Source: Leptospira mtsangambouensis
GTDB lineage: Bacteria; Spirochaetota; Leptospiria; Leptospirales; Leptospiraceae
Reading direction: 5' to 3'
DNA length: 64,000 nucleotides
NCBI RefSeq assembly: GCF_004770475.1
Contig: NZ_RQHK01000002.1
Coordinates: forward strand, 210,001-274,000
The notes under the pieces are model-generated. The model was not told the origin of the DNA and made no database searches. It was given only the letters and a program-made list of their open reading frames with translations. The position numbers and the translations under genes were made by a program. Below, in pieces: positions 16,913-26,277 of this stretch; position 1 is the stretch's first letter, and every line of letters begins with the position of its first letter.

Positions 16913-17473
16913 TTGGAAACAACTCAAGTATATTCAAATGGGCAAATTGAAAATGTGTATCTGGAACAAAGGAAAGTATTTCTCTGGGGCGAGGTCAACG
17001 ATAACTCTGCCAGATATTTAATTGATCGTTTTTTATATTTAGAAGCATTGGATCCAACAAGGCCAATTACCTTATATATCCATTCTCCTGGAGGATCAAC
17101 TTATGCAGGTTTGGCGATATTGGATGTAATGAAAAACCTCCATAATCCAGTTTACACCACTTGTTTAGGTATGGCAATGTCCTTTGGTGCCGTTTTGCTT
17201 CTTTCGGGAACGAAAGGATACCGTTATGCTTATCCGCATAGTAAAGTGCTCATCCACCAACCGCATGTGATGGGAGAGTTCAAAGGACCCGCAGAAGACA
17301 TTCGAATTTTTGCCGAGTCTGTCCGGAGAGAAAAAGATTTGTTAAACGAAATCATGGCAAAGGCAACAGGCCAACCATTAGAGAAGATGATGGAAGATAC
17401 GGAAAGAGACACTTGGTTTTCCGCAAAAGAAGCCATCGAATACGGTATCATCGATAAAATCATAGGAGCCTGA
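16913..17473 (+). CDS. clpP: ClpP-family ATP-dependent protease proteolytic subunit
   Basis: A 186-aa ClpP serine peptidase. The catalytic triad is visible: Ser90 in GMAMSFGAVLL, His115 in LIHQPH and Asp166 in DTERDTWFSAKEA. The Ser-His spacing of 25 matches E. coli ClpP. The oxyanion SPGGS loop is at 58-62. No propeptide is obvious. Translation starts at TTG, preceded by AGGAGGA at a good distance. No clpX or clpA is adjacent; instead the gene sits behind an ECF sigma gene, so this is probably a second, stress-linked ClpP paralogue rather than the housekeeping clpP of a clpP-clpX pair. Confidence 0.9.
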   Translation: METTQVYSNGQIENVYLEQRKVFLWGEVNDNSARYLIDRFLYLEALDPTRPITLYIHSPGGSTYAGLAILDVMKNLHNPVYTTCLGMAMSFGAVLLLSGTKGYRYAYPHSKVLIHQPHVMGEFKGPAEDIRIFAESVRREKDLLNEIMAKATGQPLEKMMEDTERDTWFSAKEAIEYGIIDKIIGA

Positions 17474-17589
17474 TTTGATTCTCAGTTTTTTTAGATTCAA
17501 AATCGGAAAGAACCAAACTCTAAAAAATTAGGAAAATCCATATTTTTTGGAATCTTTTTTCAAAGAGTTCCTATAAAATCAGATTCCCT

Positions 17590-19179
17590 ATGAAACATCT
17601 TTTTTTGGTTTGTCTGATTTTTTGTTTTTGCCCAGTTTTTGCTGTGGATAAAGACATTTGGACGCAAGCAGATTCTTTGATGAAACGAAAGGATTTTAAG
17701 GCTGCTTTTAAACTCTCCGAATCCATCATCGAAAAAGAACCGGAAGATGTTTTTGGATGGCAATTGCGATTGAATTCATCCTCCCAATTGGCAGATACCA
17801 AAGGTAAGTGGCCGAAGGAATGTGTTTCTTCTGCTTTGAAATATGCAGAGATTCATAAACCAGAAGAAGTTTCTAGCTTAACAACCGCAATCTGGTGTTT
17901 GAATCCTGAAAATCAATATTCTAAAATGGTGGAATTGATTGCAAAAGTCATTCCGTATGCAAGGGCCAAAGTTGGGGACGGAAATTATGCACTTCTTATA
18001 AATATTTTAGCAGTCGCCTACGATCGGTTAAATGACCAGAAAAATGCTCGTTCTATCTTGATGCAAGGCCTTAGAGATTTGAGTGGGACACCGGCTGCTT
18101 TACATACAGGATACAATTTAGGGGATCTTTTTCGAGATGAAACAATGTCTTTGGAGGAAAGAGAAAGTTGGCATAAACTTTTTTCCGAATATCTTTCTAA
18201 AGATAAAAAGGATCATCCGCTGCTTCCTTCCATCGCATGGAATACTTCTTTACTAACGGATCTTTATGTTTCGAAAAAAAAATATCAAGACGCTTTTGAA
18301 GTAGTTTCCCTTTTATATCCCGAGATGGATACACAACTGCTTGGTCATTGGAAATTTTTAAGAGACCAACTGTACATCAAGTATCTTGGTCTTAAATTTA
18401 AAACCAAAAGGCTTAAGATACCTCCACGAAAAACTTTGAAGATGGTGTTTTTAGTAATTCCAAAAACACGATTGAAAGGAGATTTGCCATCCCAAGTAGC
18501 AAAATTTCAAAATTTAGATTCTGATTTGAATCCCAAAGATGTTTCTGATCTCCTTTTGAGTTTTGAATATTTTAGAGACTCATTTGAAGACCTTTCCGAA
18601 GGAATCCATTGGGATCATGAAGTTTTGCAAACCAACTCAGAAATTCAAAATACAAATTGTATTGATGATCGTTTTCGTTTTGTGATGCAACCTTCCATTG
18701 GTTCCATTGTTCCCCAACTTTCCGAGGACCAACTGAAAACCATAAAGGCAGCAGATGGTGTCATCGTAGTTTGGCCAGGCACTCGCCAACCGGATGGAGT
18801 GCTCATCACCAATGGAGGTGGGACAGAATGGAATTATGGAACTGAGACAGATCCGGAGGTTCGTTTGACTATTCTCTCGGATTCAAATAAAAAAATTGCA
18901 AGTGGTAATCATGCCAATCATCCCATCTTTATCTATCATGAATTGTTTCATGTTTTAGAATGGGCGTATCACCAGTTAAAATTCCCCAAAGACAACCATC
19001 CTTACCAAAGAAGAAAAGTTTGGCCTTATGATTACCAAGGTGAAACGGAATGGGATTTTTATTCAGAAACTTTTCAAAAACGAATGAAAAAAGAAGACAA
19101 CCTAAATCGTGTTTATTGGCAAGGCAGAAAAGAAGGGTTTTATGGTATCCTTGTGAAAGAACAAGGGAAATCAAAGTGA
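17590..19179 (+). CDS. secreted TPR-like protein with HExxH zinc motif
   Basis: A 529-aa protein with a cleavable signal peptide (MKHLFLVCLIFCFCPVFA). The N-terminal half (about 20-260) is helical and TPR-like (ADSLMKRKDFKAAFKLSESI). The C-terminal domain (about 270-525) has YHELFHVLEW with a zinc-type HELFH at residues 450-454, followed by GETEWDFYSE, which could supply a third ligand. I do not recognise the family. It looks like a periplasmic or exported metallopeptidase with a binding solenoid, but no activity is proven. It is followed by a strong hairpin and faces the SH3 gene convergently. Confidence 0.6.
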   Translation: MKHLFLVCLIFCFCPVFAVDKDIWTQADSLMKRKDFKAAFKLSESIIEKEPEDVFGWQLRLNSSSQLADTKGKWPKECVSSALKYAEIHKPEEVSSLTTAIWCLNPENQYSKMVELIAKVIPYARAKVGDGNYALLINILAVAYDRLNDQKNARSILMQGLRDLSGTPAALHTGYNLGDLFRDETMSLEERESWHKLFSEYLSKDKKDHPLLPSIAWNTSLLTDLYVSKKKYQDAFEVVSLLYPEMDTQLLGHWKFLRDQLYIKYLGLKFKTKRLKIPPRKTLKMVFLVIPKTRLKGDLPSQVAKFQNLDSDLNPKDVSDLLLSFEYFRDSFEDLSEGIHWDHEVLQTNSEIQNTNCIDDRFRFVMQPSIGSIVPQLSEDQLKTIKAADGVIVVWPGTRQPDGVLITNGGGTEWNYGTETDPEVRLTILSDSNKKIASGNHANHPIFIYHELFHVLEWAYHQLKFPKDNHPYQRRKVWPYDYQGETEWDFYSETFQKRMKKEDNLNRVYWQGRKEGFYGILVKEQGKSK

Positions 19180-19184
19180 ATTGG

Positions 19185-19227
19185 AAACATCCACTTCCTT
19201 AAAAGTAAGGAAGTGGTTCAAATGTTT
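19185..19227. terminator. bidirectional terminator hairpin
   Basis: A perfect 10-bp stem, CCACTTCCTT (19191-19200) and AAGGAAGTGG (19207-19216), with a 6-base loop. Outer arms AAACAT (19185-19190) and ATGTTT (19222-19227) extend it across a small internal loop. It lies between two convergent genes, so it probably ends both transcripts, although U-tracts are short. Confidence 0.65.
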
Positions 19228-19910
19228 TAGTCTCCACCTTGGATAAAAAAAATCATTTTCCAGTTTTTGTTTTTCTTTGAAAAACCAACACGATGGTCCA
19301 TGGGGCTTCTTACGTATTGTTCACAAACATATCCAACTTGTCCGTCGGAAATGCAAACCTTATTCCAATTGCAGGGTTCGTTCGGATCAGGTTTTAGTGT
19401 TTCATCATATTCGTTTTTAACAAACTCCCAGCTAAGCTGTGTTAGGACTGCACCCTTTTTGGATGGTTTGTTCCGAATATTGACAGTGTTTCCTGTGATG
19501 AGCGAAAAACTATATGAATCAACAGATTCTGGAGTTTGAGTAAACAAAAATGGAGCTGACCAAATATTATCTTTATAAGCAAAACCAAGATTGACGGTTT
19601 GCGAAAAAACGTTCCAAAAATCGGATTTTTTTGGATTTTTATCCAAATTCCAATACTTAAAAAATTTTGTTTTTCCCATTCCATCTTCAGAAAAATCAAA
19701 AGAAATTTGTGGGTCCACAATGGATTCTATAAACTTTATATCTTTGTCTTGGATTGCTTTTTCTAACTTTTGTTTGAAGGAAAAAAAATCTTTATCTTCT
19801 CTCGATGTATCCGTTGGTTTTAGAAAAACCGGATCAAAAGGTTCGCAAGGTAAAATTTGAGAAAAAGTCGAGGTGAGGATGATGGATAGAATGGAAATTT
19901 GAATTTTCAT
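19227..19910 (-). CDS. exported SH3-domain protein
   Basis: A 227-aa protein with a signal-like N-terminus (MKIQISILSIILTSTFSQILPCE). Residues about 135-205 resemble a bacterial SH3 domain: TGNTVNIRNKPSKKGAVLTQL and, near the end, DGQVGYVCEQYV. Such domains bind cell-wall peptides. The region before it (about 35-120, LEKAIQDKDIKFIESIVDP, NLGFAYKDN) is similar to spirochaetal SH3-linked lipoproteins but is unassigned. The frame is open to 20042, but the ATG at 19910 has AGGAACTAAA ahead of it and begins the signal peptide, so I use it. Probably monocistronic. Confidence 0.7.
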   Translation of the reverse strand: MKIQISILSIILTSTFSQILPCEPFDPVFLKPTDTSREDKDFFSFKQKLEKAIQDKDIKFIESIVDPQISFDFSEDGMGKTKFFKYWNLDKNPKKSDFWNVFSQTVNLGFAYKDNIWSAPFLFTQTPESVDSYSFSLITGNTVNIRNKPSKKGAVLTQLSWEFVKNEYDETLKPDPNEPCNWNKVCISDGQVGYVCEQYVRSPMDHRVGFSKKNKNWKMIFFIQGGD

Positions 19911-20084
19911 TTTAGTTCCTGATGTCCAAGTTTTTTGATTGCCCATAATGCCATATGACTTGAGCAAATAGCAACCAAATTTTCTATACTGAGTAATAAG
20001 TAATTCAGATTCCTGGTTTTGACCCGGTGGAGGATGAATCAAACTCGGATTAAGAACCTTAGGTTATTCATTTAACTTGATTTT

Positions 20085-21371
20085 TCAATTCGGTGCGTAA
20101 TCAAAACCGGCAATGTACTTTAAATTTAATAATGCTCTTTCATATTCTACTAAAGCATCAATGTATTTTAATCTCGTTTCGTTATAGGATCTTGTCGTAT
20201 CTAAAAACTCAAGTAAGGTGGATCCACCACCTTTATATGCTAGTTCTACAATTTTGACAGCTTGTTGTGACTTTAGTAAAGATATCTGACGCATTTGTTC
20301 AAGAGCATCAAACCTAACTTTTAATTCCTCTTCGGTAATTGCCATTTCTTTGGCTAAGTTCAAATATAATTCTTCGCGGAACAACGCAGCTTGTTTTCTG
20401 GCAGATTGGCTTTTGGCAATTTCACCTTGGTTTCTGGAAAAGACAGGCAATTCTAAATTAGCGGACATTCCATACATAAATTGATCTTGTTGGACGAGCG
20501 AATCAAATAGTATACTGACATTGGGGACTGCAATTGCTTTCTGTAGTTTGAAATTCGCTAAAGCAACATCTTCAGCATTTGCAAGGGCTAAATAGTCAGG
20601 TCTTCCTTCTGTAGCTAGTTTTAATAATCGATCTGAATCAATTGTAGGTAATTGTTTTAAAGAATCTAAATTTCCAGATAGGATAATATCCATCTCACTT
20701 GGATTTAAACCTAAAACAACAATGAGTTCATTTTTTAGTTTTAAATAATCAACTTGGGCAGATACTTTTGCAACTGCATATTGATCTTGGGCTACTTCCG
20801 ATCTTAGTAATTCTAATTTAGATATGTCCTCTTTTTTAAATCTTATTTTGTTAATTTCTACAATATTGACGAGGTTTTTATGATTTTCTTCTGCCAGTAG
20901 ATATCTTTCTCTAGCTGCAAGAGTAGCGATAAACAAATTTCCTGTACCCAAAGATATTTTGCGGAGCGATTCTAAATAAATGAGTTCCTCCATTTTTAAT
21001 CGTTTGTTTGCAACATTGATCCTTTCCTCTCGTTTGTTTTCTGTTTCATAAATAAAGCCAAAACTTACACCATATTGATTTCTATTAGGGTCAAATTCTT
21101 TTGAGGTAGGGTTGTAAGGTAAAACATCTGCAACAATATTCAAAAAAGGATTAGGGCGAAGCCCCGCGGTAATTCTATCTGCTTTGCTGTATTCAATTTC
21201 GTATTTTGCTATTGCCACTTGTTTGTTGTTTTGAAGTGCAAAACGGATGGCTTCATCGAATGTGAATTCTTTTTTCGATTTTTCTTTCGCTAGAATTGGT
21301 AAACAAACAAAACAACAAGTTAAAAAAATACAAACAATTGAATAAAATAAATTACAATTAGATTTGCGCAT
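20085..21371 (-). CDS. TolC-family outer membrane efflux protein (CzcC-like)
   Basis: A 428-aa outer-membrane factor of the TolC/OEP family. It has a signal peptide (MRKSNCNLFYSIVCIFLTCC), then two OEP repeats with long coiled-coil helices (FTFDEAIRFALQNNKQVAIAKYEIEYSKAD, AYKGGGSTLLEFLDTTRSYNE). It would form the outer-membrane channel of the tripartite pump encoded upstream. The GTG at 21392 and the ATG at 21371 are both possible starts. I prefer the ATG, which overlaps the RND gene stop by 14 bases. Gene order adaptor-pump-channel is typical of heavy-metal efflux operons. Confidence 0.88.
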   Translation of the reverse strand: MRKSNCNLFYSIVCIFLTCCFVCLPILAKEKSKKEFTFDEAIRFALQNNKQVAIAKYEIEYSKADRITAGLRPNPFLNIVADVLPYNPTSKEFDPNRNQYGVSFGFIYETENKREERINVANKRLKMEELIYLESLRKISLGTGNLFIATLAARERYLLAEENHKNLVNIVEINKIRFKKEDISKLELLRSEVAQDQYAVAKVSAQVDYLKLKNELIVVLGLNPSEMDIILSGNLDSLKQLPTIDSDRLLKLATEGRPDYLALANAEDVALANFKLQKAIAVPNVSILFDSLVQQDQFMYGMSANLELPVFSRNQGEIAKSQSARKQAALFREELYLNLAKEMAITEEELKVRFDALEQMRQISLLKSQQAVKIVELAYKGGGSTLLEFLDTTRSYNETRLKYIDALVEYERALLNLKYIAGFDYAPN

Positions 21372-24300
21372 GGCGTAATTTTCTTTGTTCACTTAGGTAA
21401 CAGAGTAGGGGAATGGTGAAATTTCCTATGATGAGAGTAAATAACAAACCACCTACAATCACAGTCGCCATTGGTCTTTGTATGTCGGAGCCAATTTCGT
21501 TAGTTAACATGGCAGGGAGTAAGCCAATGATCGCGGTAGTGAGTGTTAAAAACCTTGGACGGAACTGGATCTCTGAAACATGGGAAATTAATTTTTTAAG
21601 GTCTTCTTCTGTTTTAATTGGGGAATTTTCTTTTTCGTGATTAAAATTAGAAACAAAGAGAACCCCTCCCATAATGGATATCCCGAAAAGAGAAATAAGC
21701 CCAACACCTGAAGATACGTTAAAGTGCATTCCTCTAATCAAAAGAAAAGAAAGTCCTCCAAGTGCAGCAACGGGTATACTCGACATCACCAAAAGACTAT
21801 CGGAAATATTGTGGAACATTAAGTATAGTATAAACAAAATAATCGCAAATGTAAGAGGAACAGCAACCATCAAACGTTTACTTGCTCTTGTTAGGTTTTC
21901 GAATTGCCCTCCCCACTCTATCTCAACATCGGCAGGTAGTTTGATTTGATTTGCCACGATTTTTTTTGCTTCGTTTACAAATCCACCTTGGTCTCTTCCT
22001 TCGATGTTGATCCAAACAGATACCATCCGATTTCCGTTTTTCCGAGCAATTTTTGCAGGCATTTCTTTCAGTTCTAATTTGGCTACAGAAGATAATGGAT
22101 ATTTACTTTCATATTTACTTTTGATATTAATATTCCCGATTGAATTCACAGACGTTCTATACTCTTCTGGATATCGAACTGTGATATTATAAATATGATT
22201 ATCTAGGTAAAGTTTACTAATCTCTTTGCCACCAACAGCAATTTCCGTTATATCTTGGATGTCAGAAAAATTGATTCCTGCCCTTGCGGCAGCTTCTCTA
22301 TCAATTGAAATCACTAGTTCCGTATTTGGTCCCTCTTGTTCGATCCCAATGGCAGAGACACCATGAATCTTTTCCAAAGCAGACTCAATTTCCGTTGCTT
22401 TTTGCCAAAGGACAGAAACGTCCCTACCTGAAAGTTGGATCGATAGGTCTGCCGCTGATCCTGTCACAGCTTCCGCGACGTTGTCAAGAATGGGTTGAGA
22501 AAAACTAAACTTAGCACCGGGAACAATACGTTCAAACTTCTCTTTGATTCGTTCGATCATTTCAGATTTTGAACCAACTGTTTTCCATTTTGAATAATCT
22601 TCTAAGGTTATCAAACCCTCAATTCTATTGGGACCAAATGGATCGGTTCCATCATCGTTCCTTCCTGATTGAGTAATGATTACCTTGGCCTCTGGAAATT
22701 CTCCAACTGTCTCTCTCAACAAGTTGGCTACGTTTGCAGTCCTATCTAAATGAATTCCGGTGGGTAATTTGCATCGAAAATTGATTGCACCTTCATCTAA
22801 TTCTGGTAAAAACTCTGTTCCAAGTCCTATGAAAACAAAAAACAGAAGTGTTGCGACAACGATATAAATACGAATACTTATTTTTTTTGAGTGGTCTAGA
22901 AAAAAATGAAGAAACTGAAGAAAGTAAGCTCTTGCTTGCGTAAGAATAAATAGTTCTTTTGTTTGGCGGCGATGTTCTTCATTAAAAAAACGAGAAAAAA
23001 TAACCGGTAATACCGTTAGAGAAAATAACAAAGCACCAATGAGTGTGAATGCCAAACCAAAGGCCATTGGTTTAAATAGTTTTCCTTCCACTCGTTCAAA
23101 AAGAAATATCGGAAGATAAGCACAAAGGATGACCGCGATAGAAAAAAAAACCTCTTTTTCTGTATGGTCAGAAGAACGTAGGATTATTTCGTCCAGTGAT
23201 AATTTCTTTTTTGATAACGAAGAAATGGCAATGGTTGTTATGATTCCTTCTATAATCACAATAGAACTATCTACAATAATACCAAAGTCGATGGCACCTA
23301 GAGAGAGAAGATTTGCAGGAATCTCAATCAAATGCATTAAACAAAATGAGAATAATAAAGAAAATGGAATGGTGACTGCAACTGCTAGGGCTACGCGATA
23401 ATTACCTAGTAGAAAAATCAAAACAATCATCACGATTGTGATTCCTTCCATCATAGTTCTCACTACTGTTTTTAAAGTATTCGATACGAGTTCTTCTCTA
23501 TCATATAAAATTCGAAGACGCACACCTTTATTTTTTAAAAAACCTTCCAGGTTTTTAATTCTATCTTTTACTAATCGTAATACCTCTGTTGGATTTTCCC
23601 CTTTCCGCATCATGATGATGCCTTGTACACCTGAATTGATTTCTTTGCCTGATTTTAATCGATACCCTAAAATCCCTTTGGGAGGATGCGGAATGACTCG
23701 TACCTTCCCGATATCTTTTACATAAATTGGAATGTCTTTTTTCTCTGTAACAATGATGTTTTCAATATCTTTTTCGTTTTCTATTGCACCTAGTGCCCTA
23801 ACAGGTATCGCTTGGTTTCCATGTTTAAAAATGTTACCTCCTGTATTTGCATTGTTTTCTTCAATAGCTAAGACCAAGTCCCTTAGGAAGACATTGTATT
23901 TGTCCTGATTGATTGGATTGATTTCAATTTGATATTCTTTGATATCACCACCGAAGGTAATGACATCAGCCACACCTTGGATTTGTTGGAGCCGAGGTGC
24001 CAGCTCCCAATCTTGAATGCTTCGTAACTCCATCGTGGGCATTCCGTCACCTTCAACAGCATACCTGAGAATTTCCCCGACAGGAGAAGTTAATGGTCCA
24101 AGTTCAGGAACTTCCGTTCCCTCTGGCAATTGAATGGATTTTAATCGTTCATTGACTTGGTTTCTTGCAAAATATTCATCGGTGTGGTCTTTAAATGTCA
24201 AACGAATCACAGACAATCCAAAAATACTTTGTGACCTAGTAGTTGTTAATCCAGGAATACCAGTTAACGCGCGTTCCAAGGGGATAGATACTAATTTCTC

Positions 24301-24477
24301 AACTTCGGAAGAGGCGCGGCCATCAAACTTTGTAATTACAATAACTTCTGTATCGGATACATCTGGATAAGCATCAATTTTTAAATGTGTTACTGAATAA
24401 ATCCCAAAAGCAGATATCATTAAAAAACAAAATAATACGATTGGTGAATTTTTAAGAGAAAAACGAATAAATCCCAT
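21358..24477 (-). CDS. heavy-metal RND efflux pump (CzcA/CusA family)
   Basis: A 1039-aa inner-membrane proton-driven pump of the HME-RND type with 12 predicted transmembrane helices and two large periplasmic loops. In TM4 the sequence GAIDFGIIVDSSIVIIEG has the D-x5-D-x6-E pattern of CzcA-type divalent-cation pumps (Co/Zn/Cd/Ni), rather than the pattern of CusA copper/silver pumps. N-terminal FSLKNSPIVLFCFLMISAFG and DAYPDVSDTEVIV are family-typical. It overlaps the adaptor gene by one base (TAATG). Confidence is high for family and moderate for metal specificity. Confidence 0.92.
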   Translation of the reverse strand: MGFIRFSLKNSPIVLFCFLMISAFGIYSVTHLKIDAYPDVSDTEVIVITKFDGRASSEVEKLVSIPLERALTGIPGLTTTRSQSIFGLSVIRLTFKDHTDEYFARNQVNERLKSIQLPEGTEVPELGPLTSPVGEILRYAVEGDGMPTMELRSIQDWELAPRLQQIQGVADVITFGGDIKEYQIEINPINQDKYNVFLRDLVLAIEENNANTGGNIFKHGNQAIPVRALGAIENEKDIENIIVTEKKDIPIYVKDIGKVRVIPHPPKGILGYRLKSGKEINSGVQGIIMMRKGENPTEVLRLVKDRIKNLEGFLKNKGVRLRILYDREELVSNTLKTVVRTMMEGITIVMIVLIFLLGNYRVALAVAVTIPFSLLFSFCLMHLIEIPANLLSLGAIDFGIIVDSSIVIIEGIITTIAISSLSKKKLSLDEIILRSSDHTEKEVFFSIAVILCAYLPIFLFERVEGKLFKPMAFGLAFTLIGALLFSLTVLPVIFSRFFNEEHRRQTKELFILTQARAYFLQFLHFFLDHSKKISIRIYIVVATLLFFVFIGLGTEFLPELDEGAINFRCKLPTGIHLDRTANVANLLRETVGEFPEAKVIITQSGRNDDGTDPFGPNRIEGLITLEDYSKWKTVGSKSEMIERIKEKFERIVPGAKFSFSQPILDNVAEAVTGSAADLSIQLSGRDVSVLWQKATEIESALEKIHGVSAIGIEQEGPNTELVISIDREAAARAGINFSDIQDITEIAVGGKEISKLYLDNHIYNITVRYPEEYRTSVNSIGNINIKSKYESKYPLSSVAKLELKEMPAKIARKNGNRMVSVWINIEGRDQGGFVNEAKKIVANQIKLPADVEIEWGGQFENLTRASKRLMVAVPLTFAIILFILYLMFHNISDSLLVMSSIPVAALGGLSFLLIRGMHFNVSSGVGLISLFGISIMGGVLFVSNFNHEKENSPIKTEEDLKKLISHVSEIQFRPRFLTLTTAIIGLLPAMLTNEIGSDIQRPMATVIVGGLLFTLIIGNFTIPLLCYLSEQRKLRHAQI

Positions 24478-25430
24478 TAGTAACCGAAACTTAGTCCTTT
24501 TAATAATGTTGATCCATGAGATACAACTCTATCGTTAATTTTAAGTCCTGATAAAATCTGTGTATATTCCTCTGTTTCGATTCCCGTTTCAACTTGGATT
24601 CGCTGAAAGCTACTAGAATCTACCTGTTTGAAAATATAGCTGTTATCACCGATTAAAATTATAGATTCATTTGGGACTGAGAGTGCTTCAATATTTTCTA
24701 GTTCAACTTGTCCAGTGCCAAACATTCCTGGTTTGAATTGGTTACCGGTATTTTTTGTAACGATTAAAACTTTGACTGTTCGACTCACTGGATCAATCAC
24801 ATCGGATATGGAATCAATTCGTGTTTCAAATCTTTCACCAGGAAAGGCAGAAAACTTAATATATAATCTAGATTGAATTTTAACTCGATTTAATTTTGTT
24901 TCAGGGATGTCTCCGACGATCAAAATATTTCCTGGTTTGAGTTTTGTTAATTTATCGATCGGTATCCCTTGCATACGAAGACGATTTAAATTTTCTTCCA
25001 TCGATGCACTCATTTGTTGTAACTGAACATTGGCATCGTTCAATTCTTTGCCAGCAGCCGCTTGGTTTTCCACTAGGTATTTCAAACGAGAATAAGATTT
25101 TTTTGCTCCGTAAAGTGCTGCTTTGCTTTTTAAGTATTCGGAATAGATGATGGACTGTTCTTCTGTTTCAAAGTGATAGGAGTAACTTGCCTCTTTGGAT
25201 GAGACGCAAACCACTGCAATTCTTACGGGAATTGAAAGCCCTGCGCCGAGGTTACGGTATTCTGCGTTGGACAAAGAAATAGTTGATGGAAGGTCACCTT
25301 CTGATTTTTTGATAATCTCTCCATCTTGAATTGCATGGAAACTTGCTATACGAGGACGATTCTCTTCAGGTTTTGAGTGGCAGAAAAGGGAAAAAAAGAA
25401 CAAAAATAAAAGAGCGAGATACTGAGGCAT
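24477..25430 (-). CDS. RND efflux periplasmic adaptor, probably frameshifted/truncated
   Basis: A 317-aa HlyD/CzcB-type adaptor with a lipobox-like FSLFC near residue 18. The helical hairpin (ETEEQSIIYSEYLKSK, ENQAAAGKELNDANVQL), beta-barrel (SRLYIKFSAFPGERFETRIDSI) and membrane-proximal domain (VPNESIILIGDNSYIF) are normal. The first half of the lipoyl domain is not. About residues 58-78 (RIAVVCVSSKEASYSYHF) match nothing in the family, whereas another frame of the same DNA reads SGLRLIQRGKLLLSL, which would join the ETEEQ helix well. A one-base shift near 25166-25173 plus a small deletion is likely. It may be a pseudogene or a sequencing error. The intact parts remain fused in one frame. 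Confidence 0.65.
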   Translation of the reverse strand: MPQYLALLFLFFFSLFCHSKPEENRPRIASFHAIQDGEIIKKSEGDLPSTISLSNAEYRNLGAGLSIPVRIAVVCVSSKEASYSYHFETEEQSIIYSEYLKSKAALYGAKKSYSRLKYLVENQAAAGKELNDANVQLQQMSASMEENLNRLRMQGIPIDKLTKLKPGNILIVGDIPETKLNRVKIQSRLYIKFSAFPGERFETRIDSISDVIDPVSRTVKVLIVTKNTGNQFKPGMFGTGQVELENIEALSVPNESIILIGDNSYIFKQVDSSSFQRIQVETGIETEEYTQILSGLKINDRVVSHGSTLLKGLSFGY

Positions 25431-25566
25431 ACCGAGACCTTTCCTTACTGTATTGGGTAAGTAGGTGAATGCAACTGGAAAAAGAGGGTTTTGAATCTAA
25501 AATCTAGGATTTGGTCTGAGTAATTTTTTTCGCAAGCCTTAAATGAAAGTAGAGGGTTAGAGCTCC

Positions 25567-25599
25567 CAATCTTGGAATTTGAAAATGAATCCAAGATTG
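25567..25599. terminator. 10-bp inverted repeat, possible terminator
   Basis: CAATCTTGGA (25567-25576) and TCCAAGATTG (25590-25599) form a perfect 10-bp stem with a 13-base loop. It lies 26 bp after the stop of the 190-aa lipoprotein gene on the minus strand. No U-tract follows, so it may be a factor-assisted terminator or mRNA stabiliser. Confidence 0.45.
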
Positions 25600-25624
25600 A
25601 CATAGTTTTCTCGTTTGAGTTTGT

Positions 25625-26197
25625 TTAGATCACTCCATCTACCTTTGCTTCTTTTAAAATTGAATTTACCTGCTGTTGCACAATTTTTTTCAATTCTGGT
25701 GTTTCAGGAAAAAAAGGCCAGAGAGGAAGAAAAATCCAACCCATATAAATTTTAATTTCTGATTCGCGAGTATAAGCTTTTGCTTTTCCCGTTTCATTAT
25801 TTCTAAAAGTAATCTCTGTTGAGATTTTATCATTACCGATTCCTGGTATAATTCCAAAGGTTAATCCGGCGATAAGTGGCCCATTTCCCGTGTCTGCTTT
25901 TCTTGAATAAAACACTAAAGCATAAATTTCATCTTCTTTATCGCCTAAATTCACTGATTTAAAATATCCAGATTCTTCAAAGGCAAGTTTGATTCTTTTT
26001 GCATCTGTAACGACGATTTCTGGGTGGTTGATGAAAGAAGGTGGATAAATGGTGATTGATTTTGAAGTTGGATTATCTTTCATACCCTTCATAAAGACTT
26101 CATCAACTTCAGGCATTTTGTTTGCAAAAGATATACAGTTTGTTGTTAGAAATATTAATATAATGAAATAAAAGGAAATTCTAAATTTACGTTGCAT
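25625..26197 (-). CDS. putative lipoprotein
   Basis: A 190-aa protein with a charged start (MQRKFR), a hydrophobic core and a lipobox-like LTTNC. A region with SITIYPPSFINHPEIVV and GNGPLIAGLTFGIIPG is followed by IKIYMGWIFLPLWPFFPET. This gives an exported protein with one C-terminal hydrophobic segment. I do not recognise the family. A GTG at 26221 extends the frame by 8 codons, but the ATG at 26197 gives a normal lipoprotein signal; neither has a strong ribosome binding site. It is divergent from the next lipoprotein gene. Confidence 0.6.
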   Translation of the reverse strand: MQRKFRISFYFIILIFLTTNCISFANKMPEVDEVFMKGMKDNPTSKSITIYPPSFINHPEIVVTDAKRIKLAFEESGYFKSVNLGDKEDEIYALVFYSRKADTGNGPLIAGLTFGIIPGIGNDKISTEITFRNNETGKAKAYTRESEIKIYMGWIFLPLWPFFPETPELKKIVQQQVNSILKEAKVDGVI

Positions 26198-26277
26198 CAG
26201 CAAATTTTTGGAAAATACCACCTAATTGCAAGTTAAATTTTGTTGACAGTGTTTATAAATTCTCCTCACATAACAGA

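Noticed and set aside
19911..20042. 44-codon N-terminal extension of the SH3 protein
   Set aside because: It has no signal peptide at its start, and the ATG at 19910 has a ribosome binding site and a signal peptide.
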